A DNA stretch of 64,000 nt from Planctobacterium marinum (GTDB taxonomy: Bacteria; Pseudomonadota; Gammaproteobacteria; Enterobacterales; Alteromonadaceae), in assembly GCF_020687805.1 (NCBI RefSeq), contig NZ_JAJEWQ010000004.1, positions 310,001 to 374,000 of the forward strand. Direction: 5' to 3'. A model generated the notes under the pieces. It had not been told where the DNA came from. It searched no databases and saw only the letters and a program-made list of their open reading frames with translations. A program made the position numbers and the translations under genes. Each line of letters opens with the position of its first letter. The first letter of the stretch is position 1. Of this stretch, positions 44,422 through 54,700 are shown one piece after another.

Positions 44422-46002
44422 ATGCAAACAAAACAACTTTTACTTATTGCAGGTGCTGCTTTTTGCAGTCTTGCTAACGCATCAAGTCACCGAGAAGCCC
44501 CAAACATTGCTGGATTCCCGGCGCTGGATTCTACCGATTTTTATGTGTTTAACAGTTATGAGGAAGGGCGCGAAGATTACGTCACAATAGTGGCCAACTA
44601 CTTGCCATTGCAGGATGCTTACGGCGGTCCCAACTATTTTGCTTTAAACCCGGACGCCGTCTACAGCATTCATATCGACAATGATGGCGATGCTATGGAA
44701 GATATGACCTTCCAGTTTCGCTTCAGCAATCAGTTAGGCAACAATAATATGGGCATTGCCTTGCCAATAGGTCCGGAAGGAGACCAGAAAATGGTAACGG
44801 TGCCGCTGAAGAATATCGGTGGTGTCAGTGCCATGGATCAATCTGCACTGAACTTTTTTGAATCTTATCAATTAAGTTTAGTTACAGGGGCGATGAATAG
44901 CGGCATGGAAACGGTATTGAGTAATACCAGCACAGGCACTGATAGTTTCGCCAAACCTATTGATTATATTGGCAATAAAACCTTTTCCAATATGAATGGT
45001 TACAGCGAATATGCTGCCCAGTTCAACTATAATTTTGCCTTACCTGGCTGCGAACATGACGGTCGCGTTTTTGTGGGCCAGCGCAAAGATCCTTTTACTG
45101 TTAATCTGGGACAAATTTTCGATTTAGTTAATTTTGTACCGGTTGAAGGTGATAGTGCGCCCGGCGCGGGTGATGGTGACGGCTTTCCGGGAGGGATAAC
45201 TCAGGATACAGCTAATGACGACCTGGCTATGAAAAATGTAACGGCGTTGAGTATTGAAGTGCCTAAAGCCTGCGTCGTGGGTGAAGGTAATGGCACCATA
45301 GGTGCGTGGACAACTGCCAGTTTACCGCAGGCCACGATTTTAAATCCGAATGCGACCTTTGCTAAGCCGTCGGTGTCTGGTGGTGCCTTAACTCAGGTAT
45401 CACGACTTGGTAGTCCACTGGTGAATGAAGTAGTTATTGGATTGAATGACAAAGACCGATTTTCTTCTTCTCACCCCAGCGACGATGGTCAATTTTTAGA
45501 TTATGTTACTCATCCGAGCCTGCCTGAACTTCTTAATATTCTGTTTAGAGATGCGGTAAACAGTACCTTGGGTACTGATATTGAGACTCTGGCACCTACC
45601 AATTTTCCTCGCAATGACCTGGTTACTGCGTTTTTAACCGGTTTTCCGGGGGTTAATCAGATGGCTACGGTTACGCCGTCAGAAATGTTGCGTCTGAATA
45701 CCGCAATAGCGGCAACGCCTTTGCATGAACAATCTGCCTTTGGTGTCGCTGGGGATGATCTGGCAGGATTTCCTAACGGTCGCAGACCTGGTGATGATGT
45801 AGTGGATATCGCATTGCGCGTAGTAATGGGGGCATTGTGTCATCCTATACCAGTCAACGGTGAAGCCACTAATCTGGGACTTTGCGCGCCGGAGGATGCG
45901 TCAGTGGGCAATGTACCTTTTACCGATGGTGCGCCTTCCAGTGCCAGTATGATGCTGGATCATTTCCCTTACCTGGCCAATCCCCTACCTGGCTCAGAAT
46001 AG
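44422..46002 (+). CDS. DUF4331 family exported protein
   Basis: This 526-residue protein has a signal peptide (LLLIAGAAFCSLANA) and the DUF4331 opening SSHREAPNIAGFPALDSTDFYVF, with further family segments such as DNDGDAMEDMTFQFRF, VEVPKACV-like strands and GRRPGDDVVDIALRVVMG. The function of DUF4331 is unknown. The start is ATG 44422; ATG 44410 lies four codons upstream without a better ribosome site. It begins a three-gene unit with a lipoprotein and a TPR protein, ten bases and about 42 bases apart, and is preceded by the ECF-type promoter. In my recollection DUF4331 genes often sit beside ECF sigma genes, supporting a functional link. Confidence 0.88.
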   Translation: MQTKQLLLIAGAAFCSLANASSHREAPNIAGFPALDSTDFYVFNSYEEGREDYVTIVANYLPLQDAYGGPNYFALNPDAVYSIHIDNDGDAMEDMTFQFRFSNQLGNNNMGIALPIGPEGDQKMVTVPLKNIGGVSAMDQSALNFFESYQLSLVTGAMNSGMETVLSNTSTGTDSFAKPIDYIGNKTFSNMNGYSEYAAQFNYNFALPGCEHDGRVFVGQRKDPFTVNLGQIFDLVNFVPVEGDSAPGAGDGDGFPGGITQDTANDDLAMKNVTALSIEVPKACVVGEGNGTIGAWTTASLPQATILNPNATFAKPSVSGGALTQVSRLGSPLVNEVVIGLNDKDRFSSSHPSDDGQFLDYVTHPSLPELLNILFRDAVNSTLGTDIETLAPTNFPRNDLVTAFLTGFPGVNQMATVTPSEMLRLNTAIAATPLHEQSAFGVAGDDLAGFPNGRRPGDDVVDIALRVVMGALCHPIPVNGEATNLGLCAPEDASVGNVPFTDGAPSSASMMLDHFPYLANPLPGSE

Positions 46003-46011
46003 GAGCAAGTT

Positions 46012-46509
46012 ATGAGATACAAACATATTACATTGATTCCGGCATTGCTGGTCTTTGTCCTTACGGCTTGTGGTTCAGATGATGACATGGTTACACCAGC
46101 GCCTGTGAATACAGCGCCAACTACAGCGGATGTTGAGCTGGTGACTCAGACCGACCAAAACCTGTCTGGCACGCTGAGTGCCTCCGATGCAGATGGCGAC
46201 ACACTAACATTTAGCATCGATATGTTGCCAAGGTTGGGTTCCATTGAGCTAATGGCGAATGGTGAATTTGTCTATACGCCGCCGTTTGAAGTCACAGGTA
46301 CAGATAGTTTTACCTTCACCGTCAATGATGGCAATAACGGTGAGGCCAGTGGCACTGTCATCATCCAAATAGAGACACTTGAAGTGGACAGCGCGCAGTA
46401 TAGCCGTCAGGCGTTTCAGCAGTCTGAATCAGATACGCCGCTATCGGTCAATGGCCGGTTGTTACTTGATAATCAAGACGATGACTTTGCTGATTTGTTA
46501 GTGGACTAA
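46012..46509 (+). CDS. Lipoprotein with a cadherin/Ig-like repeat
   Basis: This 165-residue protein has a lipoprotein signal (LLVFVLTAC-GSDD) and one Cadherin/Ig-like repeat (about 45-125) with SASDADGDTLTFSI, GEFVYTPPFEVTGTDSFTFTV and NDGNNGEASGTVII, the Asp-rich pattern seen in Ca-binding adhesive repeats. The acidic tail ends in NQDDDFADLLVD. It is probably on the outer membrane or cell surface. It lies ten bases after the DUF4331 stop and shares its operon. Confidence 0.8.
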   Translation: MRYKHITLIPALLVFVLTACGSDDDMVTPAPVNTAPTTADVELVTQTDQNLSGTLSASDADGDTLTFSIDMLPRLGSIELMANGEFVYTPPFEVTGTDSFTFTVNDGNNGEASGTVIIQIETLEVDSAQYSRQAFQQSESDTPLSVNGRLLLDNQDDDFADLLVD

Positions 46510-46551
46510 AGGTGTTTGCAGCCAGGGATGGCGCTTTTAATGGAGAAAGTT

Positions 46552-47550
46552 ATGATGAAGAAGACTTTACTTGTGATGTCATTGTTGATGTTGGGGCTAT
46601 CTGCACAACCTACATTCAGCCATGGAAATCATTCTCACCCAGAACCAGAAACCAGTGTACCAGATAAGATTGCAACGCTCCTGAAAACCAGTGAGACCGC
46701 TGGGCATAGTCACGACAGTTATGATCAAGCAACAACGCTTATCAGACAAGAATTAAAAGCGCAGCCAAGAAATGGCTTGTTGTGGTATCAATGGGCACGA
46801 GTGTTACAGCACGATCATCAATTTGAGTTGGCCTTAGAGGCCACAGATGAAGCCATAAAACTAAATGCTGAGTTTCCTTCGGCATGGTTGTTAAAATCGG
46901 CTTTGCATTTAACTTTGGCGCAATATGATCAGGCACAAAGAGCTTGTGCTTCGTTATTAGGTAAAACGATGGCGCTAATTGTAGCTACCTGCAGGCTTGA
47001 AGTGGAAAGTTATACCAATGGCACTGATTTAGCTTATCAAAAGCTTGAAATTGCACTGCAAAAGTTTCCTATGCCAGATGGCGTAACCGGCCATTGGATG
47101 AGCCAGGTAGCGGCAGAAATGGCATATCGTAAAGGTGCTTATGAAGAAGCTGCAAAATGGTTATCTGGTGTTGAGTTAAACACGGTGCCAGTTAGTTATT
47201 TGGTGTTGTGGTCTGATGTGCAGTTGGCACTTGGAAACTATGCCACTTTGCTATCACGGTTGTCAGCTATTGTTGCAGAGTATGAGCATATTGCCGATGC
47301 GTTGATATTACGTCTGGCTCTTGCTGAACGGGAGGTTCAGGATGGGCCATGGAGGCAAAAACTTGATGCTGTAATGCAGCACCGCCTGGCGAGTCATGAT
47401 ACCCATCATGCTGGTGAGGTTGCCCGCTATTTGCTGCATTTTAATCATCAACCTGAAAGAGCGCTGCATTGGGCAAAAATTAATTGGCAGCAAAGTAAAT
47501 TGCCTCAGGACAAAGCACTGCTTGACCAGGCGCAGCAGCAGAAACTGTAA
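46552..47550 (+). CDS. Exported TPR-repeat protein
   Basis: This 332-residue protein has a signal peptide (LLVMSLLMLGLSAQPTFS) followed by a His-rich stretch (HGNHSHPEPE) and helical TPR repeats (for example LLWYQWARVLQHDHQFELALEATDEAIKL and the next repeat). It probably works in the periplasm as a scaffold. ATG 46552 has GGAG six bases upstream; an in-frame TTG at 46516 is less likely. It is the last gene of the DUF4331 unit. The His-rich segment might bind metal. Confidence 0.8.
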   Translation: MMKKTLLVMSLLMLGLSAQPTFSHGNHSHPEPETSVPDKIATLLKTSETAGHSHDSYDQATTLIRQELKAQPRNGLLWYQWARVLQHDHQFELALEATDEAIKLNAEFPSAWLLKSALHLTLAQYDQAQRACASLLGKTMALIVATCRLEVESYTNGTDLAYQKLEIALQKFPMPDGVTGHWMSQVAAEMAYRKGAYEEAAKWLSGVELNTVPVSYLVLWSDVQLALGNYATLLSRLSAIVAEYEHIADALILRLALAEREVQDGPWRQKLDAVMQHRLASHDTHHAGEVARYLLHFNHQPERALHWAKINWQQSKLPQDKALLDQAQQQKL

Positions 47551-47573
47551 GTTAATTAATATTGGAAAAACGT

Positions 47574-47604
47574 AAAGAAAGGGCGAACACTTATGTTCGC
47601 CCTT
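47574..47604 (-). terminator. Terminator between the TPR and methyltransferase-like genes
   Basis: An 11-base stem (AAGGGCGAACA / TGTTCGCCCTT) with a four-base loop lies between the two convergent genes. On the minus strand a T-rich tract follows, so it mainly serves the methyltransferase-like gene and perhaps both. Confidence 0.85.
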
Positions 47605-47621
47605 ATCAGCCTGTTAAAAAC

Positions 47622-48500
47622 TTATTTGGCTTTGCGGAATAACAGGGTCATGCGATTGGATTCTCCAATTTTATCCAACGCCTGTTTACGGGCTTCGTCG
47701 TCCTGCGCACCGTAATAGGTGGGGGGCAAGCGCCACACCATGTCACTTTCAGACGGCTTGTCATTGGGGTTTTTATTGATGTCTGAGCGACTAACCAGTT
47801 CAAAACCGGCGGCTTCAAAACTGGCGATGACCTGCGACGCTTTCAGATAACCCCGGCTACCATCGGTATCGGCATCTGACTCGGCAATTTCGTGTTGTAC
47901 CACGCCTACCATGCCATCGGGTTTCAGCAACTGGTGTGCAGCTGTTAAGGCCTGGGTTAGGGTGCCAGCCTCTTTTTCAAAGCGGTTCAGGTTGTGCAGC
48001 GCCCGAATAAATAATACCCGATCTACCGTGCCATGAATTGCGGTTGGGATAGTTTCAAAGGTAAAGCCGTCAGCACTGATATCATTGTCGCTTAACTCAG
48101 CCACCATGCCTGGAAAGGCAGCGGTGGAGGCAATCATATCCTTGATGCGTTCTTCACTGAAAAAACCAAATCTGGGCCACATGCTGTCCACATAATTGAT
48201 GCCATAAAGCGCGCCGTCTTTACCCAGGTAATTGGCAATGATACCGGAATACCAGCCACCGCCGGGTAACGCTTCGGCAACAGTCATACCAGGTTTTAAC
48301 TGGAAAAAGCTGAGGGTCTCTACCGGGTGACGTTGCTGATCGCGGGCCCGGGCTTCTTCGGAGCGCTCTGCCACAACCGCTTTCAGGGTTTTATGGCTTT
48401 CCACTTTTGCCAGGGCATTGTGGCTCAATGCCAGAAGCAACGCTGCCCCTAATATCGAGGTGACGGGTTTTTTGTTTTTAAAGTTCAGTGGCTGTTTCAT
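47622..48500 (-). CDS. Exported class I methyltransferase-like protein
   Basis: This 292-residue protein begins with a signal peptide (MKQPLNFKNKKPVTS...LSHNALA) and has a SAM-methyltransferase-like core (LKPGMTVAEALPGGGWYSGIIANYLG, RVLFIRALHNLNRF, LLKPDGMVGVVQHE). Exported versions are widespread in proteobacteria; a periplasmic SAM-dependent reaction is hard to imagine, so the fold may bind another ligand. The start is ATG 48500; an in-frame extension to 48611 has no signal-peptide sense. It is next to the halogenase-like genes but separated by about 110 bases. Confidence 0.8.
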   Translation of the reverse strand: MKQPLNFKNKKPVTSILGAALLLALSHNALAKVESHKTLKAVVAERSEEARARDQQRHPVETLSFFQLKPGMTVAEALPGGGWYSGIIANYLGKDGALYGINYVDSMWPRFGFFSEERIKDMIASTAAFPGMVAELSDNDISADGFTFETIPTAIHGTVDRVLFIRALHNLNRFEKEAGTLTQALTAAHQLLKPDGMVGVVQHEIAESDADTDGSRGYLKASQVIASFEAAGFELVSRSDINKNPNDKPSESDMVWRLPPTYYGAQDDEARKQALDKIGESNRMTLLFRKAK

Positions 48501-48611
48501 GCAAAGTTCCGGTAAATTTATTGTGATTGCAGTAAAAGTTAGAAGGCTTTTGCACATGACGCAACCACAAACTGATGTCTTACATAAATATTTACCAAAA
48601 GGGACCTGCAC

Positions 48612-50084
48612 TCAGCCCAGGTATTGTTTAATAAAGGCGCCGTGTTCAGGCAGAGCATTACACTGCTGCTTTACCTGCATTTGCAAGCCGTGCATGAAGC
48701 GCTGGAATTCAGGCTGGCTCATTTCATTAACGATGGGGTGATATTGTTGCGGCTTCAGACGCTGTCCCAGCATCACCTGTGTCCAGGAATCTACCCTGAA
48801 TATATCACCGTCATCTAAAAATACCCGACCTGTCTCTTTAAACAATGCGATTTTGTGTTGCAGCGACGGGGGGAGTTCCATGCTGGCACAATGACGCCAG
48901 AATTCGCTGTCGCGGCGTTCTGTTGCGGCATAGTGCATGACAATAAAGTCCAGAATACACTGCATTTCACTGTCGAATTTGTTGTTGTATTCATTGATGG
49001 CGGCATCGGTGATGCCATTGAACGGGAACAGGCGCATCAGCCTGACCAGGCCGGTCATGATCAGATGTATGCTGGTGGATTCCAGAGGCTCGATAAAGCC
49101 TGATGCTAACCCCAATGCGACACAGTTTTTGTGCCAACCCTTGCGACGTTTGCCGGGGGTAAAGCGGATCACTCTGGGGTCAGTTAACGGCTCTCCCGGG
49201 ATGTTTTGCATCAGCAGGGTTTGCGCGTCGCTGTCATCCTGGTACTGACTGCTATAAACCAGACCATTCCCTACCCGGGTTTGCAATGGAATTTGCCATT
49301 GCCAGCCAGCCTGATGAGCAATGGAACGGGTATAAGGTTTGGGAGCATCAGGGTTGCTACACTGCACTGCCAGGGCACTATCGCAGGGTAAATAGTGGCT
49401 CCAGTTATCGTATCCGGTATGCAGCGTTTGTTCGATCAACAGGCCCCGAAAACCGGTGCAGTCGATAAACAAATCGCCACGGACGGTGTCACCATTTTGC
49501 AATTGCAAGGCACTGATATAGCCTGAGTCGGGACATTGCATGACCTTTGCGATTTTTCCTTCGGTACGGGTAACACCCTGCCGTTGGGCCATTTCCCGTA
49601 AAAACTGCCCGTAGCGGGTGGCATCCAGATGATAGGCAAAATTCAGTGGTACTTGCTGGTGCAATGCAAATTTGTTTTCCAGTGCCGCTTCATGCTCCAG
49701 ACAAAAGGCCCCAAACGGGGTGGTCATGCCTTCCTGTTGCGCCCTGAGCCAAAAGTGATGAAATTCGCCAGCCCAGCATTCGCGACCTGTGATCCCGAAA
49801 GAGTGAATATAGCTATCGCCCTGTTGTCCCCAGTTTTCAAACTGAATACCCAGTTTAAAGGTGGCCTGGGTGGCTTTCATAAACGCACGTTCGTCTATGT
49901 CTAACAATTTGTGCAGAGTTCTGATGGGCGGAATGGTGGCTTCGCCGACCCCCACTGTGCCGATTTCATCTGATTCTACCAGGGTGATATTCAAACTTTT
50001 TCCCAGCAGTTTTGACAGGGACGCGGCCGCCATCCACCCGGCTGTTCCGCCACCGGCAATAACCACATCAGAAATGCTGTTCAC
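48612..50084 (-). CDS. Tryptophan halogenase-like flavoprotein (second of pair)
   Basis: This 490-residue FAD-binding protein belongs to the tryptophan 7-halogenase family: GGGTAGW dinucleotide motif (11-17), GVGEAT (45-50), the Lys of the TFKLGIQFENW segment (K77, equivalent to PrnA K79), a GWQWQIP motif and the Glu in GFIEPLEST. The start is GTG 50084 after GGAGG seven bases upstream; it overlaps the upstream gene stop as GTGA. No tryptophan-modification cluster is present. Such genes commonly lie beside TonB receptors of carbohydrate loci in Xanthomonadales, Caulobacterales and Alteromonadales, with unknown role. Whether it halogenates anything is unproven. Confidence 0.9.
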   Translation of the reverse strand: MNSISDVVIAGGGTAGWMAAASLSKLLGKSLNITLVESDEIGTVGVGEATIPPIRTLHKLLDIDERAFMKATQATFKLGIQFENWGQQGDSYIHSFGITGRECWAGEFHHFWLRAQQEGMTTPFGAFCLEHEAALENKFALHQQVPLNFAYHLDATRYGQFLREMAQRQGVTRTEGKIAKVMQCPDSGYISALQLQNGDTVRGDLFIDCTGFRGLLIEQTLHTGYDNWSHYLPCDSALAVQCSNPDAPKPYTRSIAHQAGWQWQIPLQTRVGNGLVYSSQYQDDSDAQTLLMQNIPGEPLTDPRVIRFTPGKRRKGWHKNCVALGLASGFIEPLESTSIHLIMTGLVRLMRLFPFNGITDAAINEYNNKFDSEMQCILDFIVMHYAATERRDSEFWRHCASMELPPSLQHKIALFKETGRVFLDDGDIFRVDSWTQVMLGQRLKPQQYHPIVNEMSQPEFQRFMHGLQMQVKQQCNALPEHGAFIKQYLG

Positions 50085-51643
50085 GATACTACCTCCGTTG
50101 TCATTTTTTGTCGGATAGCGCTCAGCAGGCTGCGGTTTTCCGGTAGTCCCTGCAAAAGTTGTTGTTTCATGTTTTGCGTTTGTTGCATCAGTGTGTTTGC
50201 CCGAGGTTGGCTTTGATAAAAATTGTTGTCTTTGATTTGCTGACTGTGTGCGCCCATGCCATATAGTACATATTGATAACTGGCTGAGGTGAATACTTCC
50301 TCGTTTTCGATGAAATCCAGACGGGAAGGCGTCTGAAATTGCCACAGTGCTAACAGGGTTTGCAGTGAGTCAGGTATTGATTCGGGTTGGCGCTGCCAGC
50401 TCCAGAATTCGGAGTCTTGTCGTTTATTCAATACATAGTGCAATTTGACAAAGTCAATCACCCGCTGCCAGCGATAATCAAAGCGTTTGTTAAAACGCTG
50501 CGACAGTATGTCCATGTGACGTCTGGTTTGTGGGAATTCCTCGCACAACATGTTAATGCTCAGTTCCACCATGGCGATGGCTGAGGCTTCCAGGGGTTCA
50601 ATAAATCCGGCTGACATACCGATGGCAAGGCAGTTGTTTTGCCAGCATTTTTTGCGATAGCCGGGGGTGAATTTCAGGTGTCTGGGAGTCAGTGTGGCTA
50701 CCTGCTCCTCGCTGAGTTGTTGGCGAAGATGGTCGAGCAAAGTGTGCTCCGCTTGTGCTTTGTCACAAAATCCAGAGGCGTAGGCAAAGCCTACCCCCCG
50801 GCGGTGATAAAGGCCGATGTCCCAAATCCAGCCGTTTGGTTTAGCGCTGGCATTGGTGGTGGACTGAATGGGGCTATCGTTCTGCGCATAGGGAACCTGC
50901 ACCGCGATTGCCGAGTCGCTGGGTAGTACCTGGGTTACCGCCTGCCATGGGATGGCGTAATGCTGGCCGATCAGACGGGAAGCCATACCACTGCAATCGA
51001 TAAAAAAGTCTGCTGTTATTGGCCCATTTTGTTGCCCAATCAGTGCCCTGATATCGCCATTAGGATGGCACTCTACTTGCTCTATGTGGTCGCGAATATG
51101 GTTGACCCCCAATTGTTGGGTGCAGTGCTCGGTTAGCAGTTCTGCCAGTTTATCGGCATCAAAGTGGTATCCATAGTTAACGACCTGGGCGTATTCGGGC
51201 GTGGCCAGTTGCTTAGGGGCACGGCCTGCCTCGCACACTGCCGGTTGTGGACAAAACACATCGGCAAAGGGCATTGCTTGGGCGCTGCTTTGCCAATGTT
51301 GATAGCCGTTAATTTCGGTATAGCCTACCGGGTTTGTGAAGGGGTGGTAATAGTGCCCGGTAGCAGTTTCATTGCGCCAGCCAATAAATTTTGAACCTTG
51401 TTTAAACGAAGCCTGACAGCGCACTAAAAAAGTCAGTTCAGAAATGCCGATTTGGCGAAGCGTGTGGCGCAGGGAAGGCCAGCTACCTTCACCAACACCT
51501 ATGGTACTTAAGGTGGGAGACTCAATCAGACTGATCTGCAGTTGCTGTTCCCGCTGCTGCATTTGTGCGGCGAGTCGACCAGCGGTCAACCAACCGGCTG
51601 AGCCGCCACCTAAAATGACAATATGTTTTAATGGGTTATCCAT
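50081..51643 (-). CDS. Tryptophan halogenase-like flavoprotein (first of pair)
   Basis: This 520-residue paralogue has ILGGGSAGW at the N-terminus, GVGEGSWPS, a Lys in SFKQGSKFIGW, and GFIEPLEAS. The WxWxIP motif is altered to GWIWDIGL, with Gly replacing Pro, a small departure from bona fide halogenases. It begins at ATG 51643 and is coupled to the downstream gene by a GTGA overlap. Both sit after the terminator of the TonB receptor. The altered motif suggests a monooxygenase or different halogenation chemistry rather than tryptophan chlorination. Confidence 0.9.
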   Translation of the reverse strand: MDNPLKHIVILGGGSAGWLTAGRLAAQMQQREQQLQISLIESPTLSTIGVGEGSWPSLRHTLRQIGISELTFLVRCQASFKQGSKFIGWRNETATGHYYHPFTNPVGYTEINGYQHWQSSAQAMPFADVFCPQPAVCEAGRAPKQLATPEYAQVVNYGYHFDADKLAELLTEHCTQQLGVNHIRDHIEQVECHPNGDIRALIGQQNGPITADFFIDCSGMASRLIGQHYAIPWQAVTQVLPSDSAIAVQVPYAQNDSPIQSTTNASAKPNGWIWDIGLYHRRGVGFAYASGFCDKAQAEHTLLDHLRQQLSEEQVATLTPRHLKFTPGYRKKCWQNNCLAIGMSAGFIEPLEASAIAMVELSINMLCEEFPQTRRHMDILSQRFNKRFDYRWQRVIDFVKLHYVLNKRQDSEFWSWQRQPESIPDSLQTLLALWQFQTPSRLDFIENEEVFTSASYQYVLYGMGAHSQQIKDNNFYQSQPRANTLMQQTQNMKQQLLQGLPENRSLLSAIRQKMTTEVVS

Positions 51644-51697
51644 GTTGTACCTTTATGCAAACCTGCTGTAAGCATAATTTATTCAACTTAAAATGCG

Positions 51698-51725
51698 AAA
51701 AAACCAGTGCCCCGAAGGACACTGG
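51698..51725 (-). terminator. Terminator of the carbohydrate TonB receptor gene
   Basis: On the minus strand CCAGTGTCC-TTCG-GGGCACTGG forms a nine-pair stem with the very stable C(UUCG)G tetraloop and is followed by six T residues. It lies 24 bases after the receptor stop and sets off the halogenase-like pair as a separate transcript. Confidence 0.95.
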
Positions 51726-51748
51726 AAAACGGTACCACATGGACACAC

Positions 51749-54700
51749 TTAAAACTTGTATCGCGCACCTAACGCATATCTGGCGCCAAGGTCTTCCATG
51801 CGCCACAATTGCGCACTGGTTCTGCCATGAGTGCGGCTGTCTTCTTCCGTAATATTGATACCTTCCAGGAATACCGTCAGATCCTCAGTGACGTCATAAG
51901 ACACGTTGAAGTCAATCTGAGATAATGATTCGGTAAAGCTGGGCTCATTCACGTAAAAGGCGGCATTGTTCAGGAACTTGTCCCGCCAGTTATAGGCAAT
52001 ACGCGCCTGCAGGCCGTCTTTCTCATACATCAGAATCAGGTTAGCGGTGTCACTGAGTCCCACCAGTGCAAATTGCGTCTCTGAAGGATCGGCATTGATA
52101 TCGAAGGCGATATCACCGTTAACTGTGGTGTAGTTGGCCGCTACACCAAATCCGGTATCGCCAAAGAAGTGTTGTGCTGCAATCTCAAAACCATAGATAT
52201 TTGCGCTTTTGTTATTAACCGGCTTACTGTTGATAAAGGTTAACAAGGGATCATCGCCATTGGGCAGAATATCATAGGTTGCTTCAAACTCTTCATCGGT
52301 CATGGAGAAGAAGTCAACGCCATTTTCCATGGCCGCCACCATACTGAATAAGGTGCTGTCACTGAGTGGTACACCTAAGCGCTCAAGCTCGGCGATAGCC
52401 GCTTGTGCTCTGGGACCGGCCGTGGCATCTCTCAGGTCATAAATGGTTTCTTCTACCTGTTCATTACCGATAAAGTTGCGTACCCGTTTGTCATAGAAGC
52501 CGACTGACACATAGCTGGTCTCGTCGAAATAGTATTCTACCGAGATATCCACGTTATCCGACTCCAGCGGCTTCAGATAAGGGTTGCCGGACTCCGCTGA
52601 CGCAGTGGGTCTGTCCGAAAACGGGGTGGCACTGCTGGGCTGATTAAGATCCGATGCAGCGCTCAAATGGTTATAGGTAGGACGGGCAATAGTCTTGCTG
52701 TAAGAGAATCGGGTAATGACGTTTTCTGCCACTTCAATATCAAAGTCCAGAGCCGGTAACAGATGGTCATAGTCTGATTTATACGCGACATCTTCCATAG
52801 CGCTACCGAAACGGATATTGAAGTCATTGTTGTTTTCCCAGGCAACAGCGCTGGGCAAACTAATATTGGCGATGGACGTAGTCTCAGTATCTTCATAGCG
52901 CAGACCCATCAGCAAATTGTAAGGCATTCCGCCCAGTTCGCCGGATAAATCGTATTCAAAATACAGTGCGACAATGTCTTCTTCAATGGTGCGGTTAGTG
53001 GCGTATGGGTTGTCGGCCAGTAAATTAAATCCATAGGTGCTTGCAGCAAATGCACCTATCTCAGCCACACTACCGGTAAAGCCTTGAGAAAAAATACCAT
53101 TGGTATTGAAATCAGTGAATTCTTCCGCCAGGTTAAGAGGTGTTAATACGCCTGCCGGTAACTCACCTGGGTTTTCAATACCCCAGTTACCCATGGTATG
53201 TCGCGTTAAGGATTGCAGCGAAGTACTTTCCATAGCACGAGATTCAATACCAAACTTGATACTGCCTTCGTCAAAGTGATACTGACCATCTAAACGTGCC
53301 TGGGTGACTTCAGTGTCCTGAGAGCTGAAATTCATATCCAGAATGGAGGTACCTACGTCGTCCTGATCCAGGACACCGTTGCCATTCAGGTTGCTGCGAC
53401 TGAGATCGTCAAAATCCACCGTCATGATCGGGAAGTCTACAGAGAAATCCGCGCCCTGACCGCGTACCACATTCGCGCCAAGACCAAGGTTGGTCCAGGT
53501 GCCATAGGGTGCATCAGGTCTGCCTTCAGCCGAAGAGTGATGGGCATCGAATACCAGTGAAAAGTCTTCGTTGACCATGTACTCAAGATTGATACCCAGA
53601 GACTTGTTTTCATTGACCTGATTAAGCTCCTGTAATGCCAAACCCAAATCCCGAGGCAACAGATCACGACGCTCCTGAGTGATGTGAATGGGGGTAGCAA
53701 CTACTTCATCATCAAAGGTCAGCTCGGCAAAATAGCGATCGTCCATCCAGATTGACTGTTCAGCGCGGGCTTCGTACAGATCCTGTTTGGAATAAGTGTA
53801 ATCCAGAGTAGCAGTTAGCTTATCTGATGGGGCGAATTGTACGGTTAACTGGGCATTGGTACGCTTGCGCTCACGGTCTGACACGTAGTAACGCAAATCG
53901 GCCGGGATGGCAAACAACTGGCCAATATCCGGTGCGTTATTTAGTACCACGGCCGGGCCGCTGGCCGGGTTGGTTGCCGGATCTGGTGATTGCGGCACCG
54001 TGCCATTAAAAGGGTTAACACGCCATTCGTTAACGAAAGCACCTACCGCAGCACTGTCTCTTTCCTGAATGGAACCGGTGAGGGTAACACCAAAGGTTTT
54101 GTCTTCGTTGACGTAATTCGCAAACCCGGAGATTTCGGGGGTAACATCGTCATTAACCCGATTGGTGGTATCGTGCAGTGCCTTAGCACCGACATTGGCG
54201 CTGAATCCTGTTTCGTAGGCATCAAACGGGCGTGCTGTTCTGATGTTGATAGTGGCACCAATACCGCCGGTCGCGATGCTGGCCCTTCCGGTTTTATACA
54301 CCTCAACCGCACGCACACTTTCTGATGCCAGGTCTGAAAAGTCATAAGCGCGGGAGTTGGGCGTGCCGCCATTTGCAGGTAATGCTGAGCCAGGCATAGT
54401 ACGGCCATTTAAGGTCACCATGTTGTAATCCGGACCAAAGCCACGTGCAGTAACCTGGTTACCTTCACCGTTGTTCCGATTGATGGAAATACCGGTGATG
54501 CGCTGTAACGATTCTGCCAGGTTGGTATCCGGAAACTTACCGATATCTTCAGCAGAAATTGCATCGACGACGCCTGATGATTCCCGCTTTACACCCATGG
54601 ATTCCTGCATACTGCCGCGAATACCGCTGACCTGAATAACTTCAACGTCATTCAGCTCGCTGCTTTCTTGCGCCAGTGCTGGCATTGTCATACCGCCAGC

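Noticed and set aside
48612-51643. Halogenase-like pair as part of a pyrrolnitrin- or rebeccamycin-type antibiotic cluster
   Set aside because: No biosynthetic partners are adjacent; the context is a sugar TonB receptor and glycosidases.
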